From assembly GCA_963693085.1 (NCBI GenBank), contig OY856412.1, forward strand, positions 1,413,032,394 to 1,413,096,393: a stretch of DNA of 64,000 bases, read 5' to 3'. A model generated the notes under the pieces. That model worked only from the letters and a program-made list of their open reading frames with translations, searched no databases and was not told where the DNA came from. The translations under genes and the position numbers were made by a program. Below, piece by piece: positions 35,574 to 46,851 of the stretch. Position 1 is the stretch's first letter. Every line of letters starts with the position of its first letter. Origin of the DNA: Alisma plantago-aquatica. Taxonomy: Eukaryota > Streptophyta > Magnoliopsida > Alismatales > Alismataceae.

Positions 35574-36668
35574 TCAAACCACAGAGGAGAGTGGAGACCT
35601 GCAGAGGGGAGGCGTGGAGCCGACGCACACCTCCAACCTAGCGGAGAACTCCGACTCGGATGGCTTCAGCATCGCCGGCAGCTCAAGCTGGACGCCTCTG
35701 TCGGCACACGCATCATGGCGGGGCCGTATCCGCCTGTCAAGACTGAACGAGAAATACTGCGGGAACCGCCTGACCTCCACTACCTCCCTCCCCATCACAC
35801 CAACAAGATACTCCAGCTTGGGCGCGAGGTTGCCGTCGATGCTGTAGCACATCAACTGCGGGAACCTCTTCACGGCGGCGCGGGAGCCGCCGGGCCCGAG
35901 TCCGGCATGCTCTAGGAAGAGGACCCGAGGGAGGAGCCGCGTCTCGACGCTGGAGGAGAGGATGTGCGCGTGCCTTGCGACGTCGACGACGCCCAGCATC
36001 TGGAGGAAGTAGAGAGTGGGGCGGAGTCGGGATGCGACATCGCAGAGTAGAAGGCGCGGGCGGGCTCGCACGGCCCGGCGGAGGCCCGGGACGCCACGCA
36101 CGCGGGCCTCGCGGAGGAGGAAGGTGAGGACTGGGGCGAGCGACGAAGGTGGGGCTGAGAGAATGTCTGGGCACACGCGGCAGATGTGGCCGAGGTCTGA
36201 TGGTGTGAAACCTGCGGAGAGGAGGAAGTTGAGGGTTGTGCGGATGGATGGGAGGGGTGTGGAGAGGAGGGCGGTGTGGGGTGGGGAGGTGGATTTGGAT
36301 AAGAGGTCGATTCCGATGGAGTCTAGGAAGAGGAACTTCTCCTGGAGGTGGGAGGCAGAAGCCGAGGCGTCTTCGTTGGGGTAATGATCCGGATGCGCCA
36401 AAGGGGGCCCGAAATCGTCTGGCGGCTCCGGCGGCGGCGGCACTGAGGGAGGATAAGGAAATGGGGCTGTGAGGTCGGGTGCCGGGGGTCTGGACGGTCT
36501 GTTAGGTAGGGATAAGGGGATTATGGTCGCCTGTGGCGAGATGGAGAGGAGCCGGCGGCGGAAATGGTAGCGGAATTGGGAGGCGGGAAGAGGAATGGGG
36601 ACGCTTTGTCGGGGTAGTGGGCCGGCGCAAATGGGAGGAGTCCGGAGGACGGCAATGAGATCCTCCAT
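35574..36668 (-). CDS. mTERF-family protein, probably plastid or mitochondrial
   Basis: The 364-codon single-exon ORF is GC-rich, unlike its surroundings. Residues 1-85 form a Pro/Ser/Arg-rich leader (FRYHFRRRLLSIS) fitting an organelle transit peptide. From about 105 to 345 there are mTERF-type helical repeats: HLQEKFLFLDSIGIDLL, LNFLLSAGFTPSDLGHICRV, LTFLLREARVRGVPGLRRAV, LRPTLYFLQMLGVVDVARHA, FLEHAGLGPGGSRAAVKRFP (with RFPQL at 268-272), then LEYLVGVMGREVVEVRRFPQ and RIRPRH. The closing IRPRH..C..RGVQLELPAML is typical of the plastid MTEF1-like group. mTERF proteins bind organelle nucleic acid and affect transcription or RNA processing. The ATG at 36666-36668 is the first in frame. The C-terminus (FSARLEVCVGSTPPL onward) is within the normal length range. 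No mutation breaks it. The exact ortholog is uncertain. Confidence 0.9.
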   Translation of the reverse strand: MEDLIAVLRTPPICAGPLPRQSVPIPLPASQFRYHFRRRLLSISPQATIIPLSLPNRPSRPPAPDLTAPFPYPPSVPPPPEPPDDFGPPLAHPDHYPNEDASASASHLQEKFLFLDSIGIDLLSKSTSPPHTALLSTPLPSIRTTLNFLLSAGFTPSDLGHICRVCPDILSAPPSSLAPVLTFLLREARVRGVPGLRRAVRARPRLLLCDVASRLRPTLYFLQMLGVVDVARHAHILSSSVETRLLPRVLFLEHAGLGPGGSRAAVKRFPQLMCYSIDGNLAPKLEYLVGVMGREVVEVRRFPQYFSFSLDRRIRPRHDACADRGVQLELPAMLKPSESEFSARLEVCVGSTPPLCRSPLSSVV

Positions 36669-37080
36669 GGACGGAGGAGGTACAGCAGGATGCTAATGCC
36701 CTGCCACCATGATGGAGGACGAGCACAGACGCTCCTCACTCCAGAAAGACGGAGGAATCGCGGTCCCAATCGGCCGAAAAGGATAAGGCGGGACGGGACT
36801 AAAGTGCCCGCCAGCAACAGAAGGATTAGGATTCCGGTGACCCTAACCAGAGCGCCGAAGCGAACTGAACTGTGGCGTCCGCGTGTGGGATAACAAACGG
36901 GGTAGCGCCCTAGTTTATGGGCCTGTCCGACCCAAATCTGACTTGGACTAAGACAACTACTGTGGGCTTCAATGCATATTTCAGACCATAAAAAAATATT
37001 GCAGGCCAAATCACCAGCTTAAGGCCTAATATTCAGGAACCTAGGATTTGATTATAGAAAGTTTGGCCTCATTTAGATTT
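36669..37080 (-). promoter_or_regulatory. 5' leader and promoter region of the mTERF gene
   Basis: About 400 bases separate the mTERF start from a microsatellite and LINE debris. GC content falls outward. A short upstream ORF lies in the probable leader. I see no convincing TATA box. Confidence 0.45.
36693..36710 (-). CDS. Five-codon upstream ORF (MVAGH) before the mTERF start
   Basis: ATG GTG GCA GGG CAT TAG begins 42 bases upstream of the mTERF ATG and ends 24 bases before it. It would be translated only if the mRNA starts further out. Whether it matters is unknown. Confidence 0.35.
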   Translation of the reverse strand: MVAGH

Positions 37081-37086
37081 CTGATT

Positions 37087-37110
37087 CCCCCCCCCTCTCT
37101 CTCTCTCTCT
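37087..37110. repeat. C run and (CT)n microsatellite
   Basis: ccccccccc followed by about eight CT repeats, next to the 3' end of LINE debris. Confidence 0.9.
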
Positions 37111-37480
37111 TATACTATTAAGTTTGAACGTTTCGATCAATGATTACAATAAGGCCATGTGGGAAGGAATTTCTATGCAAGACTACTATCTAAACATGAA
37201 GCATGTTGTGCTAGGTAATGAGCAACTTGATTTCTTCTAAGTGGTGTATGAACAACTAAAAAGGAAATCAAGAACGAACTAAGTGTATTAATGTCACGGA
37301 CGAGCAAGCCAAGGTAGTCGCTCTTAGTCGTAGGTTTCTTCATAGCTTGGTATCCTTGAATTTTTTTTTCCTTTATAGCTAAATTGATTCCCTCACGAGC
37401 AGCCATAGCCTCTATTATATCACGTCTCCATGTCACCCCATGACCCTCCTGCATTGTAGCAAGAATGCTTCATGTGTGGT
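37111..37480 (-). pseudogene. LINE RNase H fragment
   Basis: The peptide IIEAMAAREGINLAIKEKK, then VRDINTLSSFLISFLVVHTP and RRNQVAHYLAQHAS is the C-terminal half of the RNase H of plant LINEs. It is cut upstream by the Athila-like LTR ending at about 37484. It sits about 0.5 kb upstream of the mTERF start. Confidence 0.7.
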
Positions 37481-37483
37481 TGA

Positions 37484-38209
37484 CCGGCCTAAATCGCGCG
37501 TCCAAAATGAGCGGATTTGAAGTAGTCGGACTTTTAAATTACCCGACTCTTAGGCCCCCGCAACGATGACGGGGTCCGAAGTAGCAATCGGGGTCAAACC
37601 ACAGGGACAAAGGTGGTAGTGTTAAGAATACGGAATCAACACATTACACTCCGGCAAAAGCAAGGTGAGGATAAAGTTCCCAAAGGGAATAACATGCAAA
37701 AATCAGTAAAATAAAAGAAAACTATCTCCAACTGGAGTTACAAGGAAAATTAAGGTTTTTGGCATTTATCAGTTTTTAGGGTTTTAGCACAACAGAACCA
37801 GAGGAGATAACACCATCACCTTAGTAAGGAACAAAGGGGGAAAACTTCGATAAAACAAGTGGCAGCAGGAACATCCAGTACCCCTTCTCTCAAAAGAGTC
37901 TTTTGTTGGCGTGGAAAGTCGTAGTCTTTTGTTGTTTGAGGTTGCATTTTCGAAAAGACATAACAAAACCTGCATCTCTTTGGACACAGTGAAAACAAAC
38001 TGGCAAGAAGTCGTATCAGGTAGTGAAAAAAAACTACATCTCTTTGGTCACAGTGTCTTTGTACATATGTATAGAGACAAAATAAGCAAAAATTTTGTAT
38101 TTTTGTAAGAGGCGTGTATATGTATATGTACATATGTTATAGAAAAAGAACAAAAAGAACAAAAGGGGTGAAGTTCAAAAGACTTTTAGTACCTCCCTCA
38201 CTGGTACAT
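37484..38209 (-). mobile_element. 3' LTR (shortened) of the second Ulp1-bearing Athila-like copy
   Basis: On the minus strand the last ~240 bases (37720 to 37484) align with 12700-12920: cttaacactaccacctttgt, then gctacttcggaccccgtcat, cgttgcgggggcc and gcgatttaggccggtca. The rest differs strongly from the first LTR and is about 1 kb shorter. It follows the polypurine tract at 38211-38227. Confidence 0.7.
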
Positions 38210-38210
38210 A

Positions 38211-38227
38211 GAATCCCCCCTAAACTT
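38211..38227 (-). promoter_or_regulatory. Polypurine tract of the second Ulp1-bearing copy
   Basis: The minus strand reads aagtttaggggggattc, like aagtttgggggag of the first copy. It lies 64 bases after the protease stop. Confidence 0.7.
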
Positions 38228-38290
38228 ACCCCACACTTTGTCCCAGAGTTGTGAAGTAGATCAGGTAGGGTAATGTTTACTCAGTGAGGG

Positions 38291-39025
38291 TTAGCTGGTG
38301 AGCGCGCCTTTGCCAGATAGAAGCTGCCACACATATTCTTCGTGTTTGCTGTGGTAGTCGATGTGGTGGAGCTGGTCAGGCATCTCTTGATTTGATATCC
38401 ATTCCAGCACGAAGATGTCGCAGTCGTTGGATAAAGGAATTTGTTGTGGACTATGGTGGCAGAACTGAAGCTCGTGCCATTTGCTAGATGTTGTCTCCAG
38501 GAATGGTTGTATCAGTGCTGCCACATCGTCGTAGTATTTTCGTACTAAGCGCTCGAGGGATGTCAACGCTGTCGATGTACACTTTACCGGATGATCTTTG
38601 TTGCTGTCCGAACTGTTGTAGAAGATTCCTGCTCGTTGTCGAGTGTACATCGCCAGGAGCGTCCAGTGGTTATAGTGCAGGATAGGTAGGAATATGATGC
38701 ATGGAACTCTGCACTGTAACTCTGCCATAAATGATTGTTTCGCTCCTGACTCATCGGCTAGGCAGATGTCGTTGAACAACATTGGATGGGCTATGTATAC
38801 GTGTTCAAACTTCTTCTGTATTATCTGGATGTAGGCGGCCGCCACTGATATTGCCAGACATCCTCTTTCTTTTACCATGTCCCTCAAATTATCAACTGGG
38901 ACTATGACACTGCCTGCCTCGTAGATGACGTCTGCAGGGGTAGAGTCAGCTAACTTCAGAAGAACTTCATTGACATGTTCCTGTGTGAGCGTCGAACACA
39001 AGAAACGGACGAAGTTGTTGATCAT
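38291..39025 (-). CDS. Ulp1-like (C48) cysteine protease, intact ORF of a retroelement
   Basis: A 244-codon ORF without stops. It shows LHYNHWTLLAMY with His120, IFYNSSD with Asn137 at the usual Asp position, HHSPQQIPLSNDCDIFVLEW with Gln194/195 and Cys202. The spacing His-17-Asn fits the C48 (Ulp1/SENP) fold. It aligns over its length with module 2 at 9160-9908. Upstream on the same strand, an acidic linker (PEVEVETEADAYGA, about 39140-39090) reads in and is separated by a stop just before the ATG. The start at 39025 is therefore the first usable one and may make the ORF slightly short. It is followed by a polypurine tract and LTR, so it is the last gene of the element. C48 enzymes process SUMO/ubiquitin-like proteins; its real target is unknown. 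Confidence 0.8.
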   Translation of the reverse strand: MINNFVRFLCSTLTQEHVNEVLLKLADSTPADVIYEAGSVIVPVDNLRDMVKERGCLAISVAAAYIQIIQKKFEHVYIAHPMLFNDICLADESGAKQSFMAELQCRVPCIIFLPILHYNHWTLLAMYTRQRAGIFYNSSDSNKDHPVKCTSTALTSLERLVRKYYDDVAALIQPFLETTSSKWHELQFCHHSPQQIPLSNDCDIFVLEWISNQEMPDQLHHIDYHSKHEEYVWQLLSGKGALTS

Positions 39026-39189
39026 TTATCTTGAAGTGTCGGGCGAAGCGGGGTCTTCAATTCCGCATACTTCTCGTAGGATTTCTAACCACTTGCACGC
39101 CCCGTAGGCGTCTGCTTCTGTCTCGACTTCTACTTCTGGAGTGCTGCTGGGTTGTGATGATTCACAAATCTCATCTCAGTAATCTCTTT

Positions 39190-40130
39190 GGTCTTAAAAT
39201 AAGTTGTTAATTATATAAAAGTCTAACAGTGCATATCCATTAGATATTTGACGTTTGAGTAATGAAGTGGTGGTAGCATTCTTTCAAAAACTAACATTGG
39301 CTTCATCTCCCCTCACTTTGATTTCTTAATAGCAATGGTTTTGTTTTTGCAACTAAATAAATATAGACGTGAACAACTCTTTTATATCAAAAGTGATGCC
39401 ATATATTAATCACTAGTAGAGCTCAAACCATCACCCAGTTCAACTGAAATGTTACAAGACCAAACGATCTGCTTGGCCTCACCCAGCCCCATCTTTTCCA
39501 AATTGTGAGCGATTGCATTCCCTTCTCTACCTATGAAAGAGAACAAACTAGGAGAAAATATTATCAAGCTTGTCAATTTCTATAAAGAGGTGCATAATTG
39601 GGTTGTCCCCTCTCACTCCTGAAAATATCTGATCACATACACCCTTATTACCCATTTTAGCTATTATATGTTCAAACCCCAAATTTTCAACAACCTACAA
39701 ACTATAGAGAACACTCATAGCTTCAGCAGTGAACACATGCCAGACAACAGGATTTGTCTGAGCTGCCATTGCTAATGTATCAGCCTCCCAACTTTTGAAG
39801 ATAGCTCCAAAACTCACCATTCCCTTGCCAACTTACCCAGCATCAATGCTTGGTATGTACATCACTACAACAAGGGGGATCCTTGATCTCATTGGCTGTG
39901 TGCTTCTGCCTCTTGTTGGTGTATTCAATTCTTTCTTTATCTTCATATCATCATGCACTCATTTCCATAACCTAGGGTCTCTGATGGAAGGAGGCAAATG
40001 AACATCACTAAAAATGTATTGGTTATGGTTCATCTAGGCAGCTAGACATGATGTGGAGAAGGTCACAAGCTCATCCCTTACACACTTCCTAAAAACCACC
40101 TGATCATTTCTTCCATATTTCTTTTGAGGG
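39190..40130 (-). pseudogene. LINE remnant with RNase H domain
   Basis: On the minus strand, between about 39850 and 39430, the order is FKSWEADTLAMAAQTNPVVW, FTAEAMSVLYSL, VVENLGFEHIIAKMGNKGV, then IMHLFIEIDKLDN and GREGNAIAHNLEKMG. This is the RNase H of plant L1 LINEs, with some stops and shifts. 39190-39430 looks like its 3' untranslated part. It is a different copy from 37111-37480, because both cover the same domain part. Confidence 0.65.
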
Positions 40131-41973
40131 TGTCGTTTAGAAGTGAGGGTGTCCCTAAAATTTGTACGTATTAGCATTTCATGGAATTTCTCACCTCAGT
40201 TTGCATTTTGAGATACATAAATTATGTAGATTGAGTATTCAAATTGGTATTTATTTCCTTAGGGAGATGAACCTAGGGTATGTAACAATATTTTGTTGTA
40301 CTTCTTTGAGGGAGAGACGAATCTATTGGGATCCCTTTTGAGGAGGTGAGTTTTAAGAAAGTGAGATAACATAGTGCCACTGCTATGATGTTAGGATAGA
40401 TGGGGCAATGACTATTGCTCTGAATCAATTCTTTAACATATTTATTATTCTGGACTATTTGGTGCAACCTACACTCAGAACTTTGTACCCAAGCATAGAG
40501 ATCAAGATGATCAATCTTGAATGGTAAAGATTGAGCTTAATTAGGTATGTAAGGTGGGCAGTAGACTTACAACCAATAGTCTATATTTTGGTTTATTTTA
40601 TCTATTATATTAAATATTGGAATAGGATCCAGTCGGCCATTCTTATTACTGTTGGAATAGGATTCTCTATACCGAAACACTAATGGCCATTCAATATCCA
40701 CCGACTCTAATAGCAACTTGAATGTCCTGCACTAGCCTCAAAACACCATGAGGGCCTGTATTGATGGGTGTTCAAAGAATGTCCAGACAGTCGGAGAGAC
40801 TCTCAAGGCCATCTATTAAAAGGCATTAAAAGTAGTTTAAAGATTGACAGTTTATTGTGATCTCAAAGGCTCTACGAATAATTAAAAAATAAGCTCTTAA
40901 ATTGTGAGTTCATAATTTTGAATATACTAAAACATATAAAGCAGTCCAAGATTTGAGCATTCCAGGTACAGATCATAGTTGCCAGTTGAACTTAGAAAAT
41001 CCAAGGTCCAAACTAATAGTTATGGGCTCTTGCGGTTATTGATTACCTTGAACTCGAGACAAATATTGGGTGTGGGAGTACCAAGAAAAAATAGATGCTC
41101 TTCTATTTGTGGGGCTGCCCCATTTCCTTAACCATGACCAGTCGCTCACACTTGGAAACTGCATTGGATAACAAAAAATGTGAAGGAGGTTGGGGACAAA
41201 CAGACAAGATGAATCATGCTGGAGTAGGGTGCTCACCCCCTAAACCTCCCTTATTCCAGCCAACTTGAAGGAGGTGGGAGGAGGTTAGCCTCTAGATTGA
41301 TAGCTTGGAATGGAGCTTGAAATAAATACTTTATGCTACTAGATATGCATCTCTGTTTGTTAGATGAAGGTTCTCATGACTATTGGTTCCTGACTTCTCT
41401 CCTGATTTTTTGTTGTGGATGAGTTCTAGAGTTAACATCTTTATAAGGTCGTACTGGAGAGGTTGTGTCTTTGAGGCAATCTCAGGCTCAACTATGAAGA
41501 GGAGAAGCCAACAAAGAGCACTTTATAAGGCATTATTGCTTCATGGTGAAGGCAAGCATTAAGGACCATTCTGTAGGGTATCGATCCCATAAGTATAAGG
41601 TGATAAGCCCTCTCTTCCTTTTTGCATTATCTACTCTTTTCATATTTATTACTTGCTCTTTTTTGATCTATAATAGTTGACTTTCCAACCTATTAATGTT
41701 AGTGTTATGTTCTTCCATCCAATGATCTTCGCCCAAGTAGGGGCCAGGAGGTTCCGTGTCCAATATATTGGTCACTGGTTGATTACTTAAGTAATTATGG
41801 AGAAAGTCTGAGTCCTAGGCACCGTTGTGTGCTACACTTTCTTTCTCCAAGTCTATAAGGTCATGAGGGATTTACCTCAGAGTTCCTAATGATAAAATCC
41901 CTTCATTAGCAAGCCATTTTCCAGTCCTCAATAAAATGGCAAAATTTTCAGTGAAATACTTTTAATGCAGCCC
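40131..41973. other. No feature recognised
   Basis: No family signature in any frame; AT-rich intergenic DNA. Confidence 0.4.
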
Positions 41974-42285
41974 ACTAGAGTAAACTGGTGTTTGGTGAAA
42001 GCTCTCCAAGTGGAACCCCAACTAACATTTCTAGATCTCGATCTTCCTATGTATTTAAATAAAATAAAAATGACACCAAGAAACGTTCTTAAGTTTTCAA
42101 TCTCATTCAGAAAGGAGAGGTGACTCACAATTAGAGTAGACTGGTTAGGGGGAAGGCTCTCCAAGTGGCTGAACAATTGGCATTTCTCGAGCTTGGCTGT
42201 TATATTTAGACAAAATAAAAATGAAACCAAGGAGTGTTGTCACATTTTTAATCGACTTTAGAAAGGAGAGATTCATAATTAATGA
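41974..42285. repeat. Two-copy tandem repeat, unit ~156 bases, diverged
   Basis: Copy 1 (about 41974-42129) and copy 2 (about 42130-42285) share, in order, agagtaaactgg/agagtagactgg, gctctccaagtgg, taaaataaaaatga/caaaataaaaatga and gaaaggagag. Divergence is roughly a quarter of positions by eye. Confidence 0.75.
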
Positions 42286-43689
42286 GGATAGAGGGAATGG
42301 TGGTAGGAAATGAGGGTATCTATTATATCCCAATCATTTTTCCAATCAATTTGTCTAATTGCATTGTGAATCTTACTTCGTTGTAGGTATCTTATGCTTA
42401 TTTACACTAATATAATTTGTTACTTATTTTCTATCATTTCATATTCTTATGGAGTTATATCACTATAACTTTAAGTGTCTTTCCTGTAGAAGCACCCCAA
42501 CTTTAATTTCATGTAGATGCATGGCTAGTGGAGCAGTAGTTGAACAATTAAAATGACTGGTTTTTATTTTGTTAAGATTTTTTCTGAGTCAATCATCCTA
42601 CTTATTATTTTGGGTATTCAACCATGTTTCATTAAACTTAGGGAAAAGTTGTTTATCATGATTTAACAAGATTTATGAATCAGTTTAATGCAGTAATGAA
42701 AAACTCTGGGATTCTATACATTTAAAAAATACAAACTTTATGTTTATTTAAGATGTTGTTCAACATAAATTGTACAACCGGGTCACATGTCTTTCCATTC
42801 CGAGCTACAACATTAGAAGAAATAGGGCACACCATGTTGGATGGCAACATCCCACCAATCTAAAATGAAAAAAAAACTCCAACAAGTACTGTATAACTGA
42901 AAACTACTGGATTATTCACTTTTTCCTGCTCCATGATACCAAACTCAATTTTTGGTCACTGGATTAATAGATACGGTCCAATTCTACTGAATATGGCTAG
43001 CAAAACATCCCCTAATAGGAGATGTTCTTCTAATCATAGTAGCCTTTTGTTTGACATTATTAAATTACATATTGATTAGTCAAATAAATCCTTATTGTCT
43101 TGAGTGTTTAGCCATATTTTATATGCTTGAAGTTTAGTCTTTTGTGTTATTTAATATATTGTCATGATTTTGTTAATTGTAGGTTGCACAAGAGGATGTT
43201 CATCTAAAAGATTTTTTATTCTAAGAAATACATGGAAGTTATATCGAAGTTGTCCACACTCATCCTTCATCTTATAACTTATGAGAATCTCATAGTCAAG
43301 GAGATGGAAAACATAGTTGTCCCATGACCTACCTTCATCACTCTGTTCCACAAAATACGAACCTCAAAAATGTACATTCATTGCTCTACTTGTGCACAGG
43401 GTGCGACCTAGGCTTGAGAGTTTGGATATGGACATAATCTATAGTTGTACAAGTTGTATAGTAACAAATGAAGTTCATTTTTATATTGTATTTGGAAATT
43501 TGTTCAAGGTGGTAAAGGATCATGTCCTCCACTATGTACATCAACATTTCGTTCAATACAATAAAGGAAAGAGTTTGTTAATTTTTCATGATTTGTTAAT
43601 TGTGTACATTAGATGGATATTGTTAAGAAATAATGTTATATAATATATCATACATCAATTTTCTAAATTATATAAAAATATTATGTATC
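42286..43689. other. No gene recognised, possible interior of a CACTA element
   Basis: A few short frames occur (for example 43317-43643 on +), none with a family signature. By position it may be the non-coding inside of the CACTA element ending at 44033. Confidence 0.3.
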
Positions 43690-44033
43690 ATTATAACTAT
43701 TTACGATGGAATTTTTGCGTCCCAATAAACCTTGATGAGAGTACTGATAAATTTGTCATTATTGTTATTTACGATGGAAATATGTTGTCGTGATTACCAA
43801 CTATGACAACCAATTTAAGTTGATGTTATATCCATTAGCGATAACATCAATTATCTGTCGTTGTTGATAATAATGATGGAATGAATTTTTTTGTCATCAC
43901 ATGTAATAACGGCAAGACCAATTACGACAACACACGACGACTAATTTTTTCCATCCTTAATAGATATAACGACCAATTTTTCCCCAATTACGATAGACAT
44001 CTTCCATCGTTTTTGTTATATTTTCCTATAGTG
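43690..44033. mobile_element. CACTA transposon terminus with subterminal repeats
   Basis: The block ends in ttgttatattttcctatagtg (last 20 bases before 44034), whose complement begins CACTATAGGAAAA, the CACTA-superfamily terminal repeat type. Inside it, motifs tttacgatgga, ttagcgataac, ttacgacaaca and ttacgatagac recur every 30-60 bases in both orientations, as subterminal transposase sites do. No matching other end and no transposase are visible. Confidence 0.65.
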
Positions 44034-44949
44034 AGTCCAAATTGCCCTCAACTAGTGTTCATAATTACCCTAGGTCCAAAAATGCCATCCATTGATCAAA
44101 GAAATCATATATATTGACCCTCATAGGATTTTTATGTGTTAGGGAATCATTCCCATCATCCTATGTGAGGTTTTTATTCATATATCACTTCCATAATCCA
44201 AAATGTCTATTGGTTGAGCACAAAAAGCTACATCAGCATCAACAACAACAACCACCACCATACTACTTAAGGTTGAAGCCCTAATCCAACTAAGGTCAAA
44301 AGAATGTAACCAAATAAATATATGAAGGTACTAGTTAATTTCTTGCACTTATATTATGTGCTCAAATTTTCACTTAGTTTCCCAATTAAGGTCAAATGGT
44401 ATATTAGTCAAAGATTGTATAAGATTATTGTATTTGAAGGCAAATAAAGTACAGTGAAGTCTAGAATAGAGTCATATCTTAACCAATTGATTCTAAAACT
44501 TAATATATCATTTAATAAATAAGTAAAATTATTTTATAAACAATTTTGCAGTCAAGTCCTAAAGATATGGTAATTTTGTAATTAAGTCCATAACTTATAC
44601 AAAAACTTGAAACCAAGCCATTAAAAGTTCAAATTGACACCAGATAGGGTTTTAACTTATCAATTGAGCACCAATTATTTTTAAACATTAAATTAAGATA
44701 ATAAATCAATATTAAATATAAAAATAAGATTAAGATAGGATCATGGTTTCACACCTCATGTATTTCCACATCTTTAATGTCTCTTTCCATATGGACAACC
44801 ATGCAACCATAAATATGATAGTAATACCTCTTGTATTTTCATCTAAATCTAAAAATGGAAGTTCATAAAAAGGTCAAAAAAAACTTTAAGATAATACCTT
44901 TAATATCTTTATCTATCATTTTCCATATTCTATACTCATTTTTCAGACC
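44034..44949. other. No feature recognised
   Basis: Very AT-rich DNA without coding signatures. Confidence 0.4.
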
Positions 44950-46851
44950 TAGAATGTAATTCACCTTTCACCTTTGAGATGCTCGGTGGTGAAAATATGC
45001 AGTATTTCAATCACCATCTTTTATTTCATTTGCAAGAGCCCTTGCACACTAGTAAGTCTCATAACATCTGTGTTATTTTTTAGGACATTCTTCATCACTT
45101 TAAACCAACACATATTTTCATTGTCTGGTGGTTTTCTTTGCACTATTGTAAGTTCCACTTCTGTCTCCATTTTCCTTTATTATATAGCTAAATTGTTTTG
45201 CTACCCACATATCAAGCTTGGCCACCATCCTCTCTAATTTACCTTGCATTGTTTTGCATTGTACTTTCTCCCACACTGAGTTCACCATGTTCTCACATGA
45301 CTCCTTTCCCACCAACATGTGTTCAACGCATAAAAACCTTTGACATTTCTTCTTTTTTTATCATATTTTTCTCCACTACAATATCAACGGGGTGTAGTTG
45401 GGTTGGTAGAATGGAAAGTGTTTTACCATACATGTAGAGAAGTGTGCTGTCTAATTCTTGCTACATATAGCATGGTTAAATCTTTCTTCTACCAGGGTGT
45501 CTTTGGTTTTTCCTCTTCTCTTGGTAAAATTACTATCACTACAGCCCAACTCTATTAGCATGTTATCATCAACTGTGTCTCAAAAATTCTAAAGATATCT
45601 CTCCAGTTTGGGTGGACCTCCTCTCTTTTTATCACGTCTCTCAAAATTTCATTTAAATCACTAAAAAACATCATTAGATCTCCAATATCCCTTATAATTT
45701 TTATCATAAGCTCCCAACTCTAGTATTTTTGTAGTTGATCATACCACTCATCAATAAAATGTCGTACCACATAAAATTTGAGGTCTTGTCCAAATTATTG
45801 GAAATAATATGGTTTTGAGAGTAGTTTATAGTGTCAATATGAGTTTCTTTCCACCATAAGTCGATGCCACCCGATCTTCCCTCACTAGAAAGTAAACACC
45901 CTCAACAAAACCACAAATTCTCTTGATTTTTTCCAACTTGCTAAAACATAGTTTACATAAAGAAAACCACATTGGTACATTCACTCAAACACCTTATAGG
46001 AAGTGTTGTAATTGCCTCAAGCTTGCCCAATCCATGATAGATTTAACTTAGAATTTTCATGGCTCTTCACGAGGCCAGACAACTACAATCCATGCTACTT
46101 GGTGTACCTCACCTTTATTAGTATCATCATTTCCCATATTGTTCTTGTTCTTTCTCCTTCCCTCCTCCTTATTGATGCATATGTCTTCCCATTCCATATA
46201 CACCACTTGCTTGCTCTTTGTATTTTGCCAAAATTATCAACATTTATCTCCAACAGTCCATCCAAATCACTTTTCCTCATGCTCCTCTTAAGAATACTTG
46301 CTCCACCTGAATCCCTAGGCACCTGGATAGGCTACGTACCCGAGTCTGGACTGTAAGGGATCAACATCACCTTTTCCTTATGCTTTGTCCTTGTTTTTAT
46401 GCCCTTGTGCTTACTTTCTTTGTCATCATGCCCCAGTTGAAATTTTTTTCCGCAACTAAAATCACCTTTCCTTGATCTCTAGTAGAAAGTACTCCTAGAT
46501 CAATCACCTTTACATCAACAAGCCCCAGATTGAACCTTTTTGTCTTATCATGGTAACTGCCTCTTTTTCATCTATTTTTTTTTGGTAGCTAATCCTGAAA
46601 CTTTATCTATAGTGCTTTGATCCTCATATATCCTTTTTCTCTGTCTCCCCCCTACCGACATCATTGTGTGGTCTCTGGTCTTCTCTTATTCATTGCTTTT
46701 CTCCAATAAACCTTTTTGGTGTGTGTTTCCAATCTTTCCACCTCCTTCACTCTTTCATGCACCTCTAGGTATAGAGCTTCCATACCCTCATCGTGTTCTA
46801 CATATCTCACTCACTTTTTGGTGAGAAGGTTAATATTACTACATGGATCTT

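Noticed and set aside
35352..35915. 187-codon frame on + opposite the mTERF gene
   Set aside because: Antisense shadow of the GC-rich mTERF coding sequence.
39860..39880. cactacaacaaggggga as a possible CACTA left end
   Set aside because: It lies in LINE-derived coding sequence and does not match the CACTATAGGAAAA terminus at 44033.
42286..43689. Possible transposase gene of the CACTA element
   Set aside because: No TNP2-like or other transposase motif is readable in any frame.
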